The notes: generated from the letters alone by a model not told the origin. A stretch of DNA of 64,000 bases from Aculops lycopersici (GCA_015350385.1 WNKI01000001.1:4845026-4909025), one strand, 5' to 3'. Positions 25,701-36,800 are shown, counted from the stretch's first letter. A program made the numbers and translations.

Positions 25701-27245
25701 ATGACGAAGACAATATTGTTCATTACAATCAACGCACCTGGTCACATCAACGCCTCGGTAGGAATTGCCGACCAACTTAAACTTGATCATGGTTTCAAGA
25801 GTATCTTTGTTTTGATTGGTTCCATGGTTGGCAGCAACATTACCGATCATGGACACCAATTGATCACCATTGAGGAGACCAGCTTTTGGGAAGATTACGA
25901 GATAGATCCAAATGAGGAAACGTGGCCAGCCAAGATTAGTGACGAGGAGGCTCAGCTCAAGGGTTTGAAGAAGAAACAATTTCCGGGTGCAAAAAAGTGG
26001 CCTCAGTTGATTGCGCGCCACTCGCCTCTATTACGCAATGACCCTGTTGACAGTTATATGACGATAGTGAATGCATTTTACTCTATCCACATAAAGTTGG
26101 CTAGAGATTACGATGAGGATACAGGTAGGATTATCGACGAAGTGAATCCAAATTTAATCATCGTCGACGACTACCTCATTTGGCCGGCAGTTTTGAAGCG
26201 CAAGCACATCCCTTGGGTCAGGTTCGTTTCTGCAAATCCATTTCAAGTGATCAAGCCAAAGAAGGGAGCGATCACTCCGCCGGGTATGTGTGGAATGAGT
26301 TTGTACACAAAGGAGGAACGAGAGCGAATGCGCCGTGAGGAACCGGAAACATGGAAGCTCGTCGAGAACAAGTGGTCCGGAGCCAACGAGAAGCTGGCCA
26401 GTCAATTAGGTGACGCGATGGCGCCAGTGTTTCAAATCTTTAAAGACTCTGGCGTGGAGCTGCCGCCAACTGGTCGGTGTGTCCACGAATCCAACGATTT
26501 AAACTTGTATTTATTTCCCAAAGAGCTGGACTACGACAAGGATGACGACTTGTTTGAGTATCCGCCTCGTTGGTTGCGCTGCGATGCGTTGATGCAACTT
26601 GAACTCGATGAGAGCTCTGAACAGTTGAGCGTTTGGTCAGATAGATTGAACGAGGCAATGAAGGGTAAGAAGGAGATGATATTCTTCTCGTTGGGTTCCA
26701 TAGCAAGCGGTAATGTTCGCCTGATGAAGCATTACATTGAAATTCTAAGACAAGATCAAGATAGACTCTATGTTGTTAGCAAGGGTGCCAATGGAGACCA
26801 ATACGATTTGGATCGGGGCAACATGATCGGCGGCAACTACATTCCACAGACCTACTTTTTGAAGAAGGCGAACATGGCCATAATCCATGGAGGCAATAAT
26901 AGTATAACTGAGTGCATGTACTATGGCGTGCCAATCATTGTACTTCCGGCGTTTGGCGATCAAGTGGATAATGCTCGGCGCATTGAGGATCTTGGATTGG
27001 GCAAAACTTTCAACTTATACACTTGCAATGGCGAGCAGCTTAGTAAAGCAGTCGACGAGATCCTCGCGGACCGAGTGATGAGTAACAAGCTCAAGGAAAT
27101 TGGCGAGAGGATGAGATCTAGAAACGATATTAGAAAAGTGTCGTATGTTTTAAGAAAGTTTCTCGACGAGGGCAAAATAAGCGAAGAGTTTGTAAATAAA
27201 TGCAACGAAAAGGATTTTGATGAGCTGAAACATGAGTTAGAATAG
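25701..27245 (+). CDS. UDP-glycosyltransferase, bacterial-type (copy 2)
   Basis: A complete 514-residue single-exon ORF of the same family as its neighbours. It starts with a hydrophobic strand and APGHIN, supplying the catalytic His near residue 16. The C-terminal UDP-sugar signature reads IHGGNNSITECMYYGVP, followed by FGDQVDNA (about residues 395-420). In that last motif Gly replaces the Ala of FADQ found in the other two copies. The acidic/Trp segment IDPNEETWP after the first domain is shared with the pseudogene at 24716-25280, suggesting these two are the closest pair. There is no signal peptide or membrane anchor. A polyadenylation signal AATAAA lies at 27310-27315. Substrate is unknown; in mites such enzymes often conjugate plant toxins or pesticides, which here is inference. 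Confidence 0.93.
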   Translation: MTKTILFITINAPGHINASVGIADQLKLDHGFKSIFVLIGSMVGSNITDHGHQLITIEETSFWEDYEIDPNEETWPAKISDEEAQLKGLKKKQFPGAKKWPQLIARHSPLLRNDPVDSYMTIVNAFYSIHIKLARDYDEDTGRIIDEVNPNLIIVDDYLIWPAVLKRKHIPWVRFVSANPFQVIKPKKGAITPPGMCGMSLYTKEERERMRREEPETWKLVENKWSGANEKLASQLGDAMAPVFQIFKDSGVELPPTGRCVHESNDLNLYLFPKELDYDKDDDLFEYPPRWLRCDALMQLELDESSEQLSVWSDRLNEAMKGKKEMIFFSLGSIASGNVRLMKHYIEILRQDQDRLYVVSKGANGDQYDLDRGNMIGGNYIPQTYFLKKANMAIIHGGNNSITECMYYGVPIIVLPAFGDQVDNARRIEDLGLGKTFNLYTCNGEQLSKAVDEILADRVMSNKLKEIGERMRSRNDIRKVSYVLRKFLDEGKISEEFVNKCNEKDFDELKHELE

Positions 27246-27309
27246 CAAGTGCTCATTTAATCATACTAAATATTGGATATATTATTCAAATGACATCCTT
27301 CTTGTCACT

Positions 27310-27315
27310 AATAAA
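27310..27315 (+). terminator. Polyadenylation signal of second UGT
   Basis: AATAAA, 65 bp after the stop codon at 27245 and followed by a T-rich stretch. Confidence 0.6.
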
Positions 27316-27617
27316 GTTTTACTCCTTGTGATGTCGACGCAAACAAGTACGCGACATCACGCCAGAAAGCTCATTAGTCCCTAGACAAGTCTTTGTATTT
27401 CATATCTGATTGGCTGCACTTGTCTCGGTGCTCAAGTTCAGATTGTGCCGAGTGGCCACCAGTGTGAGGCTTGTTTCTCTATGATGTAGATGAAATCAAC
27501 AAGTTGTCTTTTCATTTCGAATCATTGGTGTTTTTCTTTCTACCGTTTCACATATAACACTTCTATCTAATATTTTTTACACATTTCAACCACCACCCCA
27601 CCACCACCACCAAAATT

Positions 27618-29129
27618 ATGACTACCTCCACAAAGACAATCCTATTCTTTCCCCTCAATTCACCTGGACACGTCAACTCCTCGCTGGGAATCGCAGATAG
27701 GCTTAAGGATGATTATGGATTGCGAACAGTTTTCCTCGTACTAGGACCTCCAATTGGAAACACAATCCTGGAACATGGACACGAGCTGCATATTGTAGAC
27801 GAGAAGAATGTCTACGAAGACTACGAGAAAGACCCGGAGGGAAATGTTAAGAGTGATCAAGTTAAGAAGCAATATCCGGGCGCCAGGAAGTGGCCCCAAA
27901 TTTGCGCTCGCTACATGGATATCTTTGCAGGGGATCCCGTTGATGCCATTGTGCAAACGATGGGTGTCTTTGAGAAATCGATGGTTGAGGAGGTGATAGA
28001 AAACATGGATGCTTACGATGAGAGAATTCACTTGATCAATCCCGATATGATCATTGTGGACGCCTACTTCATTCCGCCATCAGTTGTTAAGCGCACCGAC
28101 ATTCCCTGGGTCCGTTTGTTCTCTGCAAATCCCATACAAGTTATCAAGTCCAAGCTACCCGATGGCCTCAAGCCACCTGCATTGTGTGGCTACAAAGTTT
28201 TAACCAAGGAGAAGAGGAGGCAAATGATTATGGACAATCCCGAGGAGTGGCAAGCCATCCTAGATTCATGGCGAGTTGCCAATGGTCGCATTGGCGAGGC
28301 AATCGGTTCAGTTATTGGCTCTATTTCAGGTATGCTCAGCGAGCATGGGTTAGAGCCACCAAAAGGTGAGCTTGGTCACGAGTCGCCTCATATCAATCTA
28401 TACATGTACCCCAAAGAACTCGACTACGACCAAGAGGATGATATTCTCCACTACTCGCCCAGGTGGTTCAGGTGTGATTCGTTGATTCGCAAGCAAGACG
28501 AAACAAACTCCGCTGTAGTGAAACTTTGGTCCGAGAAACTTGAAACGGCAATGAAGGGTAAGACCGGGATGGTATTCTTCTCGTTGGGATCCATTGCAAG
28601 TGGCGATCTCAGGTTAATGAAGAAGTACATCGATATCCTGAAGCACGACGAAAAGAGGCTATATGTTATTAGCAAAGGAGTTTACGGAGATAAATTTGAA
28701 TTGAACTCGAGCAACATGATAGGTGACAACTATGTTCCGCAAACATTTCTATTACAAAAAGCCAACCTAGCCATTGTACACGGTGGAAACAATAGTGTAA
28801 CCGAGTGCATGTACTATGGAGTACCTGTAATTATCTTACCTGTCTTCGCTGATCAACTCGACAACGCTCAGCGTATTGTGGATCTGGATCTAGGCAAAAG
28901 ATTCAACGCTTTCACCTGCCTTAAGGACGAGCTACTCTCGGCGATTGATGAGATCATGTCCAATGAGACGTTGATCGAGAGGACTAGATCTATAGGCGTG
29001 GCTATGAGATCTCGAGAGGACTCTAGAAAGATATCATTTATGTTGAAGAAGCTTGCGGAGGATGGAAAGTTGGACCAAGGATTCATCGATGATTGCCGCA
29101 ACAAGAGTTTTGAAGATATCGAGTCTTGA
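27618..29129 (+). CDS. UDP-glycosyltransferase, bacterial-type (copy 3)
   Basis: A complete 503-residue single-exon ORF. SPGHVN near residue 20 supplies the catalytic His. HGGNNSVTECMYYGVP and FADQLDNA near residues 390-415 form the donor-binding signature. It resembles copy 1 more than copy 2 over the first 70 residues (shared FFPLNSPGH and EKNVYEDYE). It is about 11 residues shorter because the acidic segment after YEDYE is largely deleted. It has no signal peptide or C-terminal anchor, so it is probably cytosolic. A CACCACC-rich leader precedes the ATG. Its stop is only 81 bp from the end of NOB1 on the other strand, so the 3' ends are tightly convergent. Confidence 0.93.
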   Translation: MTTSTKTILFFPLNSPGHVNSSLGIADRLKDDYGLRTVFLVLGPPIGNTILEHGHELHIVDEKNVYEDYEKDPEGNVKSDQVKKQYPGARKWPQICARYMDIFAGDPVDAIVQTMGVFEKSMVEEVIENMDAYDERIHLINPDMIIVDAYFIPPSVVKRTDIPWVRLFSANPIQVIKSKLPDGLKPPALCGYKVLTKEKRRQMIMDNPEEWQAILDSWRVANGRIGEAIGSVIGSISGMLSEHGLEPPKGELGHESPHINLYMYPKELDYDQEDDILHYSPRWFRCDSLIRKQDETNSAVVKLWSEKLETAMKGKTGMVFFSLGSIASGDLRLMKKYIDILKHDEKRLYVISKGVYGDKFELNSSNMIGDNYVPQTFLLQKANLAIVHGGNNSVTECMYYGVPVIILPVFADQLDNAQRIVDLDLGKRFNAFTCLKDELLSAIDEIMSNETLIERTRSIGVAMRSREDSRKISFMLKKLAEDGKLDQGFIDDCRNKSFEDIES

Positions 29130-29210
29130 AGATTTGAAGCGATTGAACTCAAGTGCAATATCGTTTTAAATAAGGAGCTGAGAATGTGTTCCAACAGATT
29201 AAATTTTAAT

Positions 29211-30323
29211 TTAGCGACGTCTAGCTTGTCGATTGCTCCTATACGTAAATGGATTCGTCCTAACAAGATAAGCAGGATCGTTTAGAATGTGCTCGGCTGT
29301 GACAGTCTTCCTCTCTTGCACTACAAATTTGTCTTGCTTGTCACGGCGAACTTTCTGATCAGGCGCTAGAATTGGATTATTTGCATGTTTTCCGCCTCTT
29401 GGTTTTGGTAGTTGCTGATTGGTTCCCTTCACCCTAATCGGTCTCTTGAAGTTAATCAAAACCCTCTTGACTCCATTCTCGTCAATGATATATTGAACTC
29501 TCTTGAGAGTGTCGAGGTTACCACAATGAGGACAAAAGTTGTTCTTAATCTTTTCCGTATCGTGAAACACTTTAAAGCATGCATGGCATCGGAGGGCAAT
29601 CTTCTTGGCTTCCTTGATCATGAGGCCATCTTTGGGCGAGACCACCAGCAGGCCCATTTGCAAGAGGCAATTTTGCATGGAAAAGTCAGAGGTCATACAA
29701 GCAACTGTAACTCTATCCTTGTTCTTCATCTCCACTGTGATGTTGGCTGGCTTATCATATCCCATTTGTTTGTATACCTTGCCGATATTGCTTGGCGTGA
29801 TCCAATCAGCTTCGTCATCATCGTCTCCTGAACCTTCGCCACTTGAACCAACCTCATCATCTAGAATCTTTTCCAACTCAGCGTCGGTAAGAGGCTTAGA
29901 ATCTTCCATTGTGGCCTCGCTCAGTTTCATTCCAAGAGCCTCCATAGCTTTATCTATGGATTTGGCCGCGTGTTTTGGTTTCTCGAGTGACTTGACATCC
30001 ACCTGCTTGGGAGTTTTATTGATAAATTTGGTCCCATTGTATCTCTTCTCTAAACTATATGTGACGGCAATAAGTTTAAGATCAGTGGCAGAGAGTTGAC
30101 GATAGTCTCCGGTTTTCTTGGAAAATTCGATACATGTATCTAGATCGTCTTGGTCGAATGGGGATATCTTCAGTTCGTAGGGGAGGAATCGCAATCTCTC
30201 GAGAGTTGCCTTATCCTTAATTTCATCCAAAACTTCCTGACATGAGTAAATATTCTTACCGCTTTCCTTGATTGGCCCATGGTGGATAAGAGCCGAAGAA
30301 TCGACGACAAGATGGTCAAACAT
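29211..30323 (-). CDS. NOB1: NOB1, 20S pre-rRNA endonuclease
   Basis: A complete 370-residue single-exon ORF. NOB1 cleaves at the 3' end of 18S rRNA during late 40S maturation. The PIN domain begins at the N-terminus (HLVVDSSALI, with the metal-binding Asp, and the acidic pair in SCQEVLDEIKD). A low-complexity acidic Ser/Gly linker lies around residues 155-170. The zinc ribbon is CHAC...CPHC at about residues 243-268, followed by the conserved basic C-terminal region (LPKPRGGKHANNP) typical of NOB1. The length matches the shorter NOB1 proteins. A single-copy housekeeping gene here suggests the neighbouring UGT cluster is in the nuclear chromosome and not in a bacterial contaminant. Confidence 0.97.
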   Translation of the reverse strand: MFDHLVVDSSALIHHGPIKESGKNIYSCQEVLDEIKDKATLERLRFLPYELKISPFDQDDLDTCIEFSKKTGDYRQLSATDLKLIAVTYSLEKRYNGTKFINKTPKQVDVKSLEKPKHAAKSIDKAMEALGMKLSEATMEDSKPLTDAELEKILDDEVGSSGEGSGDDDDEADWITPSNIGKVYKQMGYDKPANITVEMKNKDRVTVACMTSDFSMQNCLLQMGLLVVSPKDGLMIKEAKKIALRCHACFKVFHDTEKIKNNFCPHCGNLDTLKRVQYIIDENGVKRVLINFKRPIRVKGTNQQLPKPRGGKHANNPILAPDQKVRRDKQDKFVVQERKTVTAEHILNDPAYLVRTNPFTYRSNRQARRR

Positions 30324-33230
30324 TTTAGCTAATTAGATTATACCACAGGTGGCTGAAGATAAATAGGAAGTTTGGAGAGAAGAGATTTAAAATTCCAACA
30401 CATGGCCACAATTCTTTTCAGCACATGGCGAGTAAACAAACGAGCGCCACTCGTGTGAGTTTTCGAGGAATCTGCAGGATAACACTTCGAAGCCTGCAGG
30501 ATAATGAGTTGCGGGACTAGCAACCGCACACTCAAGTGATTGCTAACCAAGCGTTTCCCTCCTCGCTAGATATTTTCCCTTTCCCCTCAAAACTAGTTGA
30601 TTTTGGTCTCAATTGAGGGGAAAAATTACCTTTGTACTTCAACTTACAAATGACTAGCATAGCAGCACTGCCCTCAAGTTTCCAAAGAGACAAATGAGTT
30701 TATAGCTTAGGTTAATTGGCCTTACAAGCTAAGTGATCGCTCTTCCTCTCTCTCCATTTCTTGATGGTGATCGATGTTAATATTAGCAGTATCAATATTA
30801 GCTTGTATAGGATGTTATCGATACAAGATTTTGGCGCCAAGTTGATCGATCTTATATTCAATAGCTCGGTGGCATCTCATTAGAGAGTCTAATGATGAGA
30901 ATAACAAACCGGAACTTTACAAGACGCAAAGCGGCAACTTGTTTTACCTGCACCAAAGCAACAATAATCGCCTTCTACTTTCTTTCATATTACTCTAACA
31001 TTATCTCTCGTCGTCACAGTGACGATGATGATGATGACGACTTTGAGACGAGATATCGGCGAAACTCCATCGGCACGTGAAGTGTACCAAGTGTAAAGAG
31101 TACTTACCTGTCTCTGTGCAGTAGCAGGTATAACAGGTGGCTGTTGCGCGCGCTCATTCTCCTCAGGATCAAACTACAGAAGGAGCTTAAGTGCAGGGAG
31201 AAAAAACTACCATACACTTGAGCACCTGTTATCTCCACTGCTCCTTAGGCATAAACCCTTAGGCTAATTGGGATAAGTTTCTCACTTGCATAAGGAGCAA
31301 CGTGCCTAGAAAGTCAGGAATCAAGGAGCAATAGCAATAGAGACAGCAATTGGAGTGGAAGCCAACTTGAAGCGACAACATTGAGATTTAGCGAGATGTT
31401 GGTTTGGTTATTGATGAGAGTTTAATCTCATCTGCAAGGTAGCTACTTGAGTCAGACTTTCTAGCGTTTAGCATGGGATTAAGTGGCTTGCACCATTTGA
31501 ATGAGCTCGCACCTTTCATCACTCGAGATTATCCCTCATCTCACTCTCAAGAAGTAAACAAAAGCCCCTCCACATGTTGGGATTTTCTATGGTTCCTCCG
31601 CGGATTTATGAAGACCAAATAACGAGATAGAAACGAGAGGGAGCGAGGGAGAGGGAGAATTTTGTTTGAGGCCGCCGAGTTAGAATATTGATTGGAGGTG
31701 GTTGTTTCGATATTTTCCCAGTGTTCATATTCTAGATTTAGATTCAGTCTCTTTCCTGTCGAGTTTCAAAGGAAGGTCATTGATCTATGGGAATCTATGA
31801 TCTGTGGCCTAGATCTTTCCGTCTCTATCGTTGAATAGTGATGAGAAGAGAAGAGAAGAGTGATGGGATAAGAGCACAAGCGTATATGCAAGCAAGCGCA
31901 CCTTTCATCACTAGAGCACTAGACTAGTGAAAATTCAGACTGAAGATACAGATATAACAAATAGAAAAGTTGGATTGACAGACAACAAACGGCAGTAGTA
32001 CATGAGTATATCATCGATTCTGACTGGTGTCAGTTGAAAAGAGAGATAACAATATCGACAACGACGACATATGTTATGATGCAAGATGGAGTATAAATAT
32101 AGACGTAGAAACAAAGATAGTAATGCACGAGAGAGACGACAATTGAAACTAAATAAGTCGGAGTAGACACATGGCAAATATTCGTATCCATCAAAAACTC
32201 AATTGTAAATACTAATCAAGCCTCCAATTGTCTTTGTGGACGATCCCATTCAACGCATCAAGCACGATCAATATTCTATTGATTGATACGAACCCGGCAG
32301 GTGCCAAGCTATAAGATAAGCGACAACCTGTTGCACGGCAAAAATCCTCATTCCGTCTTTTTTCTTCAGCATAGATGCTGTTACATCTGTCAAGTCGATA
32401 CAGTAATTGGTCATTGATACTTACAGTGGTCTCCACGAAGCACGCAAGACACATAGCAACCTTATCTCATCCACTTTTATCATCGAAGGAGTAGATTCTC
32501 ATCTCCAAAACTTGATGAGAGCTCGTGGAGTTATCATTTATGAAAACAACAACAACGAAAAGTTAGTTAGTCTAGAAATTAGAGCAACTTCCAGGACGCA
32601 CTTGCACTTACAAAAAGATCAACCAGTTGACTCGTCTGATTGTGCACTTGACTAACTGCAGCTGACTTATAACTGATTGGGTTGACCCAATTATAATATA
32701 AACAACAAGACTCTTGAACCTCCAGCTATCAAACGAGAGGATTTATTCTTTCAAACGCAAACTAGCATCAGGAGAGAGAGGGGGAGAGAGAGAGAGAGAA
32801 AAGCGGTTGGCGAGTGAGAAAGGTATTGACAGTTGGTCTAAGCGCAAGCAAGTGCACAACAAAGAGATAGTTATACCAACTAAAAGGCGCCAATAAGTAG
32901 AAAGGACACTCACCGCCAGCTAGAAAGCCAACTAACAACTGGATAGCTAGCTAACCATACCATTTAACGGAGGGTGACAATCCACAATTGGATTCTTTGC
33001 TTGGCTTTCGGCCATCGGCGCGGAAACTGCGGCGGAGGAAACTGCTTGGTCGCTGAAACTATGATCTCATGGGCAAGCATTACAATAGCAACAACAATTA
33101 CGACCACGACAACAATAGCATGAGAATCCATGTGAATGGTTAAAAATTGAATGACAACACCAATTGCGGCGACGACGACCACGATAACTGAGACTTGAAC
33201 TACAACTACAACGATTAAAGCTACAACAGC
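30324..33230. other. Non-coding interval between NOB1 and the SLC17 gene
   Basis: No recognisable gene. Short frames are unsupported. It carries a (GA)n tract at 32771-32799 and several CAGGTA/TACCTG and CAGGTG sites (about 30946, 31105, 31127, 31135). Because NOB1 and the transporter are transcribed away from each other, it should contain both promoters. Confidence 0.6.
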
Positions 33231-36200
33231 ATGAGTGACGGCAAAGAGCAAGACCCCTCCAATGACATGGCTCATTATTTGAGCCATATCAAGTCCAACT
33301 CTAACTCTATTAGAGATAATGACGACGACGACGACAACGACACTAGCGACACGATGGAGGCAACTAGGAAATTTGAAGACCACCAAGCGACGGCATTACG
33401 TAATAAATGCGAGATTAGTTTTAGAAAGAAAATGGAGTTAGATCCTCATAACACCACTAACACATCAGTAGCATCGTCGACCGAAGTTTCAGATACGAAT
33501 CAAATCAAGTCTCTTTCGCCTCTGAATCCAAATCGCCACTTTGACTCGACTTTATATTCCACTTCCGACAATCGCAACAAGTTTCAAGATGAACCGCCGA
33601 CTGGTAGTGATGATGTTGGCAAACACAATAATGACAATACAAAGGACGAGCGCAACAGGAAGTCCTTAAGTTTGAGGCATGTGAGAATACAAGTTGCCCT
33701 GTTGGGTTTGGCAATTGCAGTGGTCAATTGCTATGCCCAAGCTACCTTTTGCATAGCCATCGTTGAGATGGTCCTGCCGGCCGACTTTGTTGTATCAAAG
33801 AACGACGACATTGGGAGCAAGTCGGTGATAAAGGTTGTGTCAGGTGACAATTCTAAATCTAATTCTAATTCAACACCGGCAAGCAGTAGCAGTAGTAGTA
33901 GTAGTGTCTTAAGCAATTTTGGAAATGCCATTGAACTCGTTGAAGTTGATCCATCCTGTCCCGTTGAGTACAAGTATCGCGATTATTATGATAGCTGGCG
34001 ATTCCAAGCCAACTCCACGGTGGCTCAGGATTCATCAATCAATGGAAGGAGTATCATTGATATCAGCAATAGATTCGAATGGGACGCCAGTCGCCAGGGC
34101 CTCCTACTGGGCGCCTTTGCCATTGGAACCGCGCCACTGCAAGTGTTGGGTGGACGCTTGGCCGAAATATATGGAGCGAAATGGGTTCTATTTGCTGGAC
34201 TTATTGGCACTGCACTGACAAACCTGACAATCCCTTACCTGGCGCACTTTAGCTTCATCCTGTTGGTCATCAATAGGGTCGTTATGGGCATAGCTCAGGC
34301 CGGTTTAGAGCCAGGTCTCATGTGCCTACTAGCCGAATGGCTAACACCATCCGAGGTTGGCCTCTTCATATCCATGCTCCTATTTGCCATCTGCGTTGGC
34401 TTCTTCTTGGGCTCCCTGTGCTCAAGTTTTATTTTGGCCCTTGGATTTGGTTGGCCGCTAGCTTACTATGTTGCCGGTGGAATAAACCTGGCGGTTGCCA
34501 TACTTTGGCTTCTATATGCAAGTAGTAGGCCGCGAGAGAGTAGCTCAATATCCAGCGAGGAGCTCGAATATATCGATCACGAGCAACAGGAGGCCATAAG
34601 AAAAAGCCTAAGCACCACTGCCCACAAGGAATCCAGAGACAACAAGAGTATTAGTGAGGAGAAAAACAATGATCTCAACATCATCAATAAGACAGTGATC
34701 AGCAAAAAACAAAACATATCATCAGACTTGAAGCATCGTTTTAGCGAACAATCAAGTTCAGGTGAGCTTAATGCGGCGCCACAACTATCGGTTGCAGGTA
34801 GTTTCCATTCAGAGGCAACAAGTGGTGCTCAGGCTCCCTGGCGAAACATCCTAACAACTCCCTCGGTTTGGGCCTTTATTATTTGCAAGATATCTATAAG
34901 GTGGTGCGCCGATGTGCTGGCCATCGAGCTGCCCACTTATTTGGCAAATGTTCTTCACTTGTCCATTAAGTTGAATGGAATTTTAAACAGTGTCTCTTCC
35001 GCACTATTTGCCATATTTAGCTTTATAACTGGATACCTTGTAAATGAACTACTTCAACGACAGGTAACGGATGATGACGATGACAATACTGATGATTTGG
35101 AAGAACAAAACGGTCAATTGAAGAGGAGGGGGAGAAGAAAACAGATGATTGTTTTGATTGACGATAAGCTAATTGGAAGAGTGAGCATAAGCAAGACAAC
35201 GCTGAGAAAGGTGATGCAATCCTTTGCTAGCTTTGGCTCGGCACTTAGCGTTTTCCTAATGACACAATATGATTGCAATATATTATTTAGCATGTCCATG
35301 TTACTAGTATTATCCTGTTGCATCGTTATGGGCACCGGAGGGGAGCTACAAATTCCCTACGACATGACCTCCCGTTACCCGGGCACTTTACACGGAATGG
35401 CCTGCACCCTGTCCGTTAGTGGCTGGCTCGCACCCCCTCTAATTGGGCTGATTTTAGGTGACCAGCCGAGCAGTAGGTACAGGTGGAGTTTAGTTTGGTA
35501 TCTAACAGCTTTCATCAATCTCGTTGGTGGCTTAGTGTTTCTCCTATTCGCCGACGCAAGTCCGCGAGATTTCGATGCGGCGACCGGGAAACACGAGCAT
35601 GGATTTGTTGAGGAAATTGACAAGTCGATGGGGCGCAAAGTTGGCTCCGCTAATAAACACGAGAGGCGACAACTACCTGTCGCGGCCGCTGTGTTGACCG
35701 CTGGTGTTTGCTGCGGCCTCACTAGCAAGAAGTCAAAAAATTCCTACTCGCTCTCACCGTCAACTCGCGGTACAGGTAGCCACAACTTAACACCAACCAC
35801 CTGTACCCCAGAGACCACTTCAAACGCCTGTCACGCGCCCGATTCCCAATTGGCAGGATATTATAATGTGGCCTGCAAGTCCACTGACACGGCGACACCG
35901 CCGCTGGCGCTGCGCTCTCTGTTGCTCAGCAATAAGCTCGCCAGCCAACAAGGTGAAGTGGCGAGCGAGGCGTCGCTTGCCTTCGAATCAGCCCGTGGAA
36001 ACTATGCTCAGCAACAATTGCCAAAGACCACGGGCGCCAATCTCAAATGGAGCCCTCTATTTGATCGCAAACCTTTGAAATGCCGACAAGTGGAGGAGAG
36101 TTTCATTAAAAAGCCTGTCGGTTATATGCAAAACTTCGACTCAATGCTCACAAACGACCAAACAATGATATTCCCCTACCGAAACAAAGATGCCGGTGAT

Positions 36201-36800
36201 GCAAATGGCGCCAACTCGTCTTTGTATCCTTGTGACCAACATAAAATGAATCTATCTAAGCGAGACTCAACCACTTCAAACTCGTCGAGTGAAAATGGTA
36301 ACCAAATGCAAAATCACAACCAGCAACAGGGTTCATCGAGATTTTGGCCTATCCGCTCGCTGTGGTCTCAGCTCACCGGTTCCAATCCGCTGAGCAGCAA
36401 AAATCGCAAGCCAGACGAGTTTGAGAGGCCGATTGATGAGCAGTTAGACTCGATGGATTCATTAGTGCCCACTCGTGGTGGCAAATATAAAATGAATGTC
36501 ACCTCGCGCCATGAGCAATCAGTCGAGGGAGCCTTTGGTCGCAGAGAAACAAGCAAACCAGAGCGGACACCGATATCAAATGAGAAACCAGCTAGCAATC
36601 GGGACTTGGACAGCGGCGGCGGTCAACAGGTGTGCGGCCGGAACCATAATTTTACAGCGTCCAGATTGGCTGATTTGGCCGAAATTGAAGCGGAAGTCGC
36701 CAACTCGACTGGAATAGCCGCGCGGCAACAACATCCGACGGGTGGTGATAATAGTGAATCACCATCATCAAAATCAAAGAAAACAATAACGCACCTCTGA
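33231..36800 (+). CDS. SLC17-family (sialin/VGLUT-like) MFS transporter with long tail
   Basis: A 1189-residue uninterrupted ORF. The major facilitator core spans roughly residues 145-780. It has a first helix near residues 150-180, then a luminal loop with an N-glycosylation site (NST). Next come F-W-QG-LLGAF (FEWDASRQGLLLGAF), GGRLAEIYGAKWV and the helix-4 region NRVVMGIAQAG, as in anion-cation symporters of the SLC17 group, which move organic anions or phosphate. Typical members are 450-600 residues. Here there is an acidic/Asn N-terminus of about 140 residues, a ~110-residue hydrophilic insert between helices 6 and 7, an Asp-rich insert near 608-655, and a ~410-residue Ser/Asn/Gln-rich tail. 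I see no GT-AG pair that would cleanly remove these. The exact substrate cannot be told; vesicular or lysosomal location is inference. Confidence 0.82.
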   Translation: MSDGKEQDPSNDMAHYLSHIKSNSNSIRDNDDDDDNDTSDTMEATRKFEDHQATALRNKCEISFRKKMELDPHNTTNTSVASSTEVSDTNQIKSLSPLNPNRHFDSTLYSTSDNRNKFQDEPPTGSDDVGKHNNDNTKDERNRKSLSLRHVRIQVALLGLAIAVVNCYAQATFCIAIVEMVLPADFVVSKNDDIGSKSVIKVVSGDNSKSNSNSTPASSSSSSSSVLSNFGNAIELVEVDPSCPVEYKYRDYYDSWRFQANSTVAQDSSINGRSIIDISNRFEWDASRQGLLLGAFAIGTAPLQVLGGRLAEIYGAKWVLFAGLIGTALTNLTIPYLAHFSFILLVINRVVMGIAQAGLEPGLMCLLAEWLTPSEVGLFISMLLFAICVGFFLGSLCSSFILALGFGWPLAYYVAGGINLAVAILWLLYASSRPRESSSISSEELEYIDHEQQEAIRKSLSTTAHKESRDNKSISEEKNNDLNIINKTVISKKQNISSDLKHRFSEQSSSGELNAAPQLSVAGSFHSEATSGAQAPWRNILTTPSVWAFIICKISIRWCADVLAIELPTYLANVLHLSIKLNGILNSVSSALFAIFSFITGYLVNELLQRQVTDDDDDNTDDLEEQNGQLKRRGRRKQMIVLIDDKLIGRVSISKTTLRKVMQSFASFGSALSVFLMTQYDCNILFSMSMLLVLSCCIVMGTGGELQIPYDMTSRYPGTLHGMACTLSVSGWLAPPLIGLILGDQPSSRYRWSLVWYLTAFINLVGGLVFLLFADASPRDFDAATGKHEHGFVEEIDKSMGRKVGSANKHERRQLPVAAAVLTAGVCCGLTSKKSKNSYSLSPSTRGTGSHNLTPTTCTPETTSNACHAPDSQLAGYYNVACKSTDTATPPLALRSLLLSNKLASQQGEVASEASLAFESARGNYAQQQLPKTTGANLKWSPLFDRKPLKCRQVEESFIKKPVGYMQNFDSMLTNDQTMIFPYRNKDAGDANGANSSLYPCDQHKMNLSKRDSTTSNSSSENGNQMQNHNQQQGSSRFWPIRSLWSQLTGSNPLSSKNRKPDEFERPIDEQLDSMDSLVPTRGGKYKMNVTSRHEQSVEGAFGRRETSKPERTPISNEKPASNRDLDSGGGQQVCGRNHNFTASRLADLAEIEAEVANSTGIAARQQHPTGGDNSESPSSKSKKTITHL

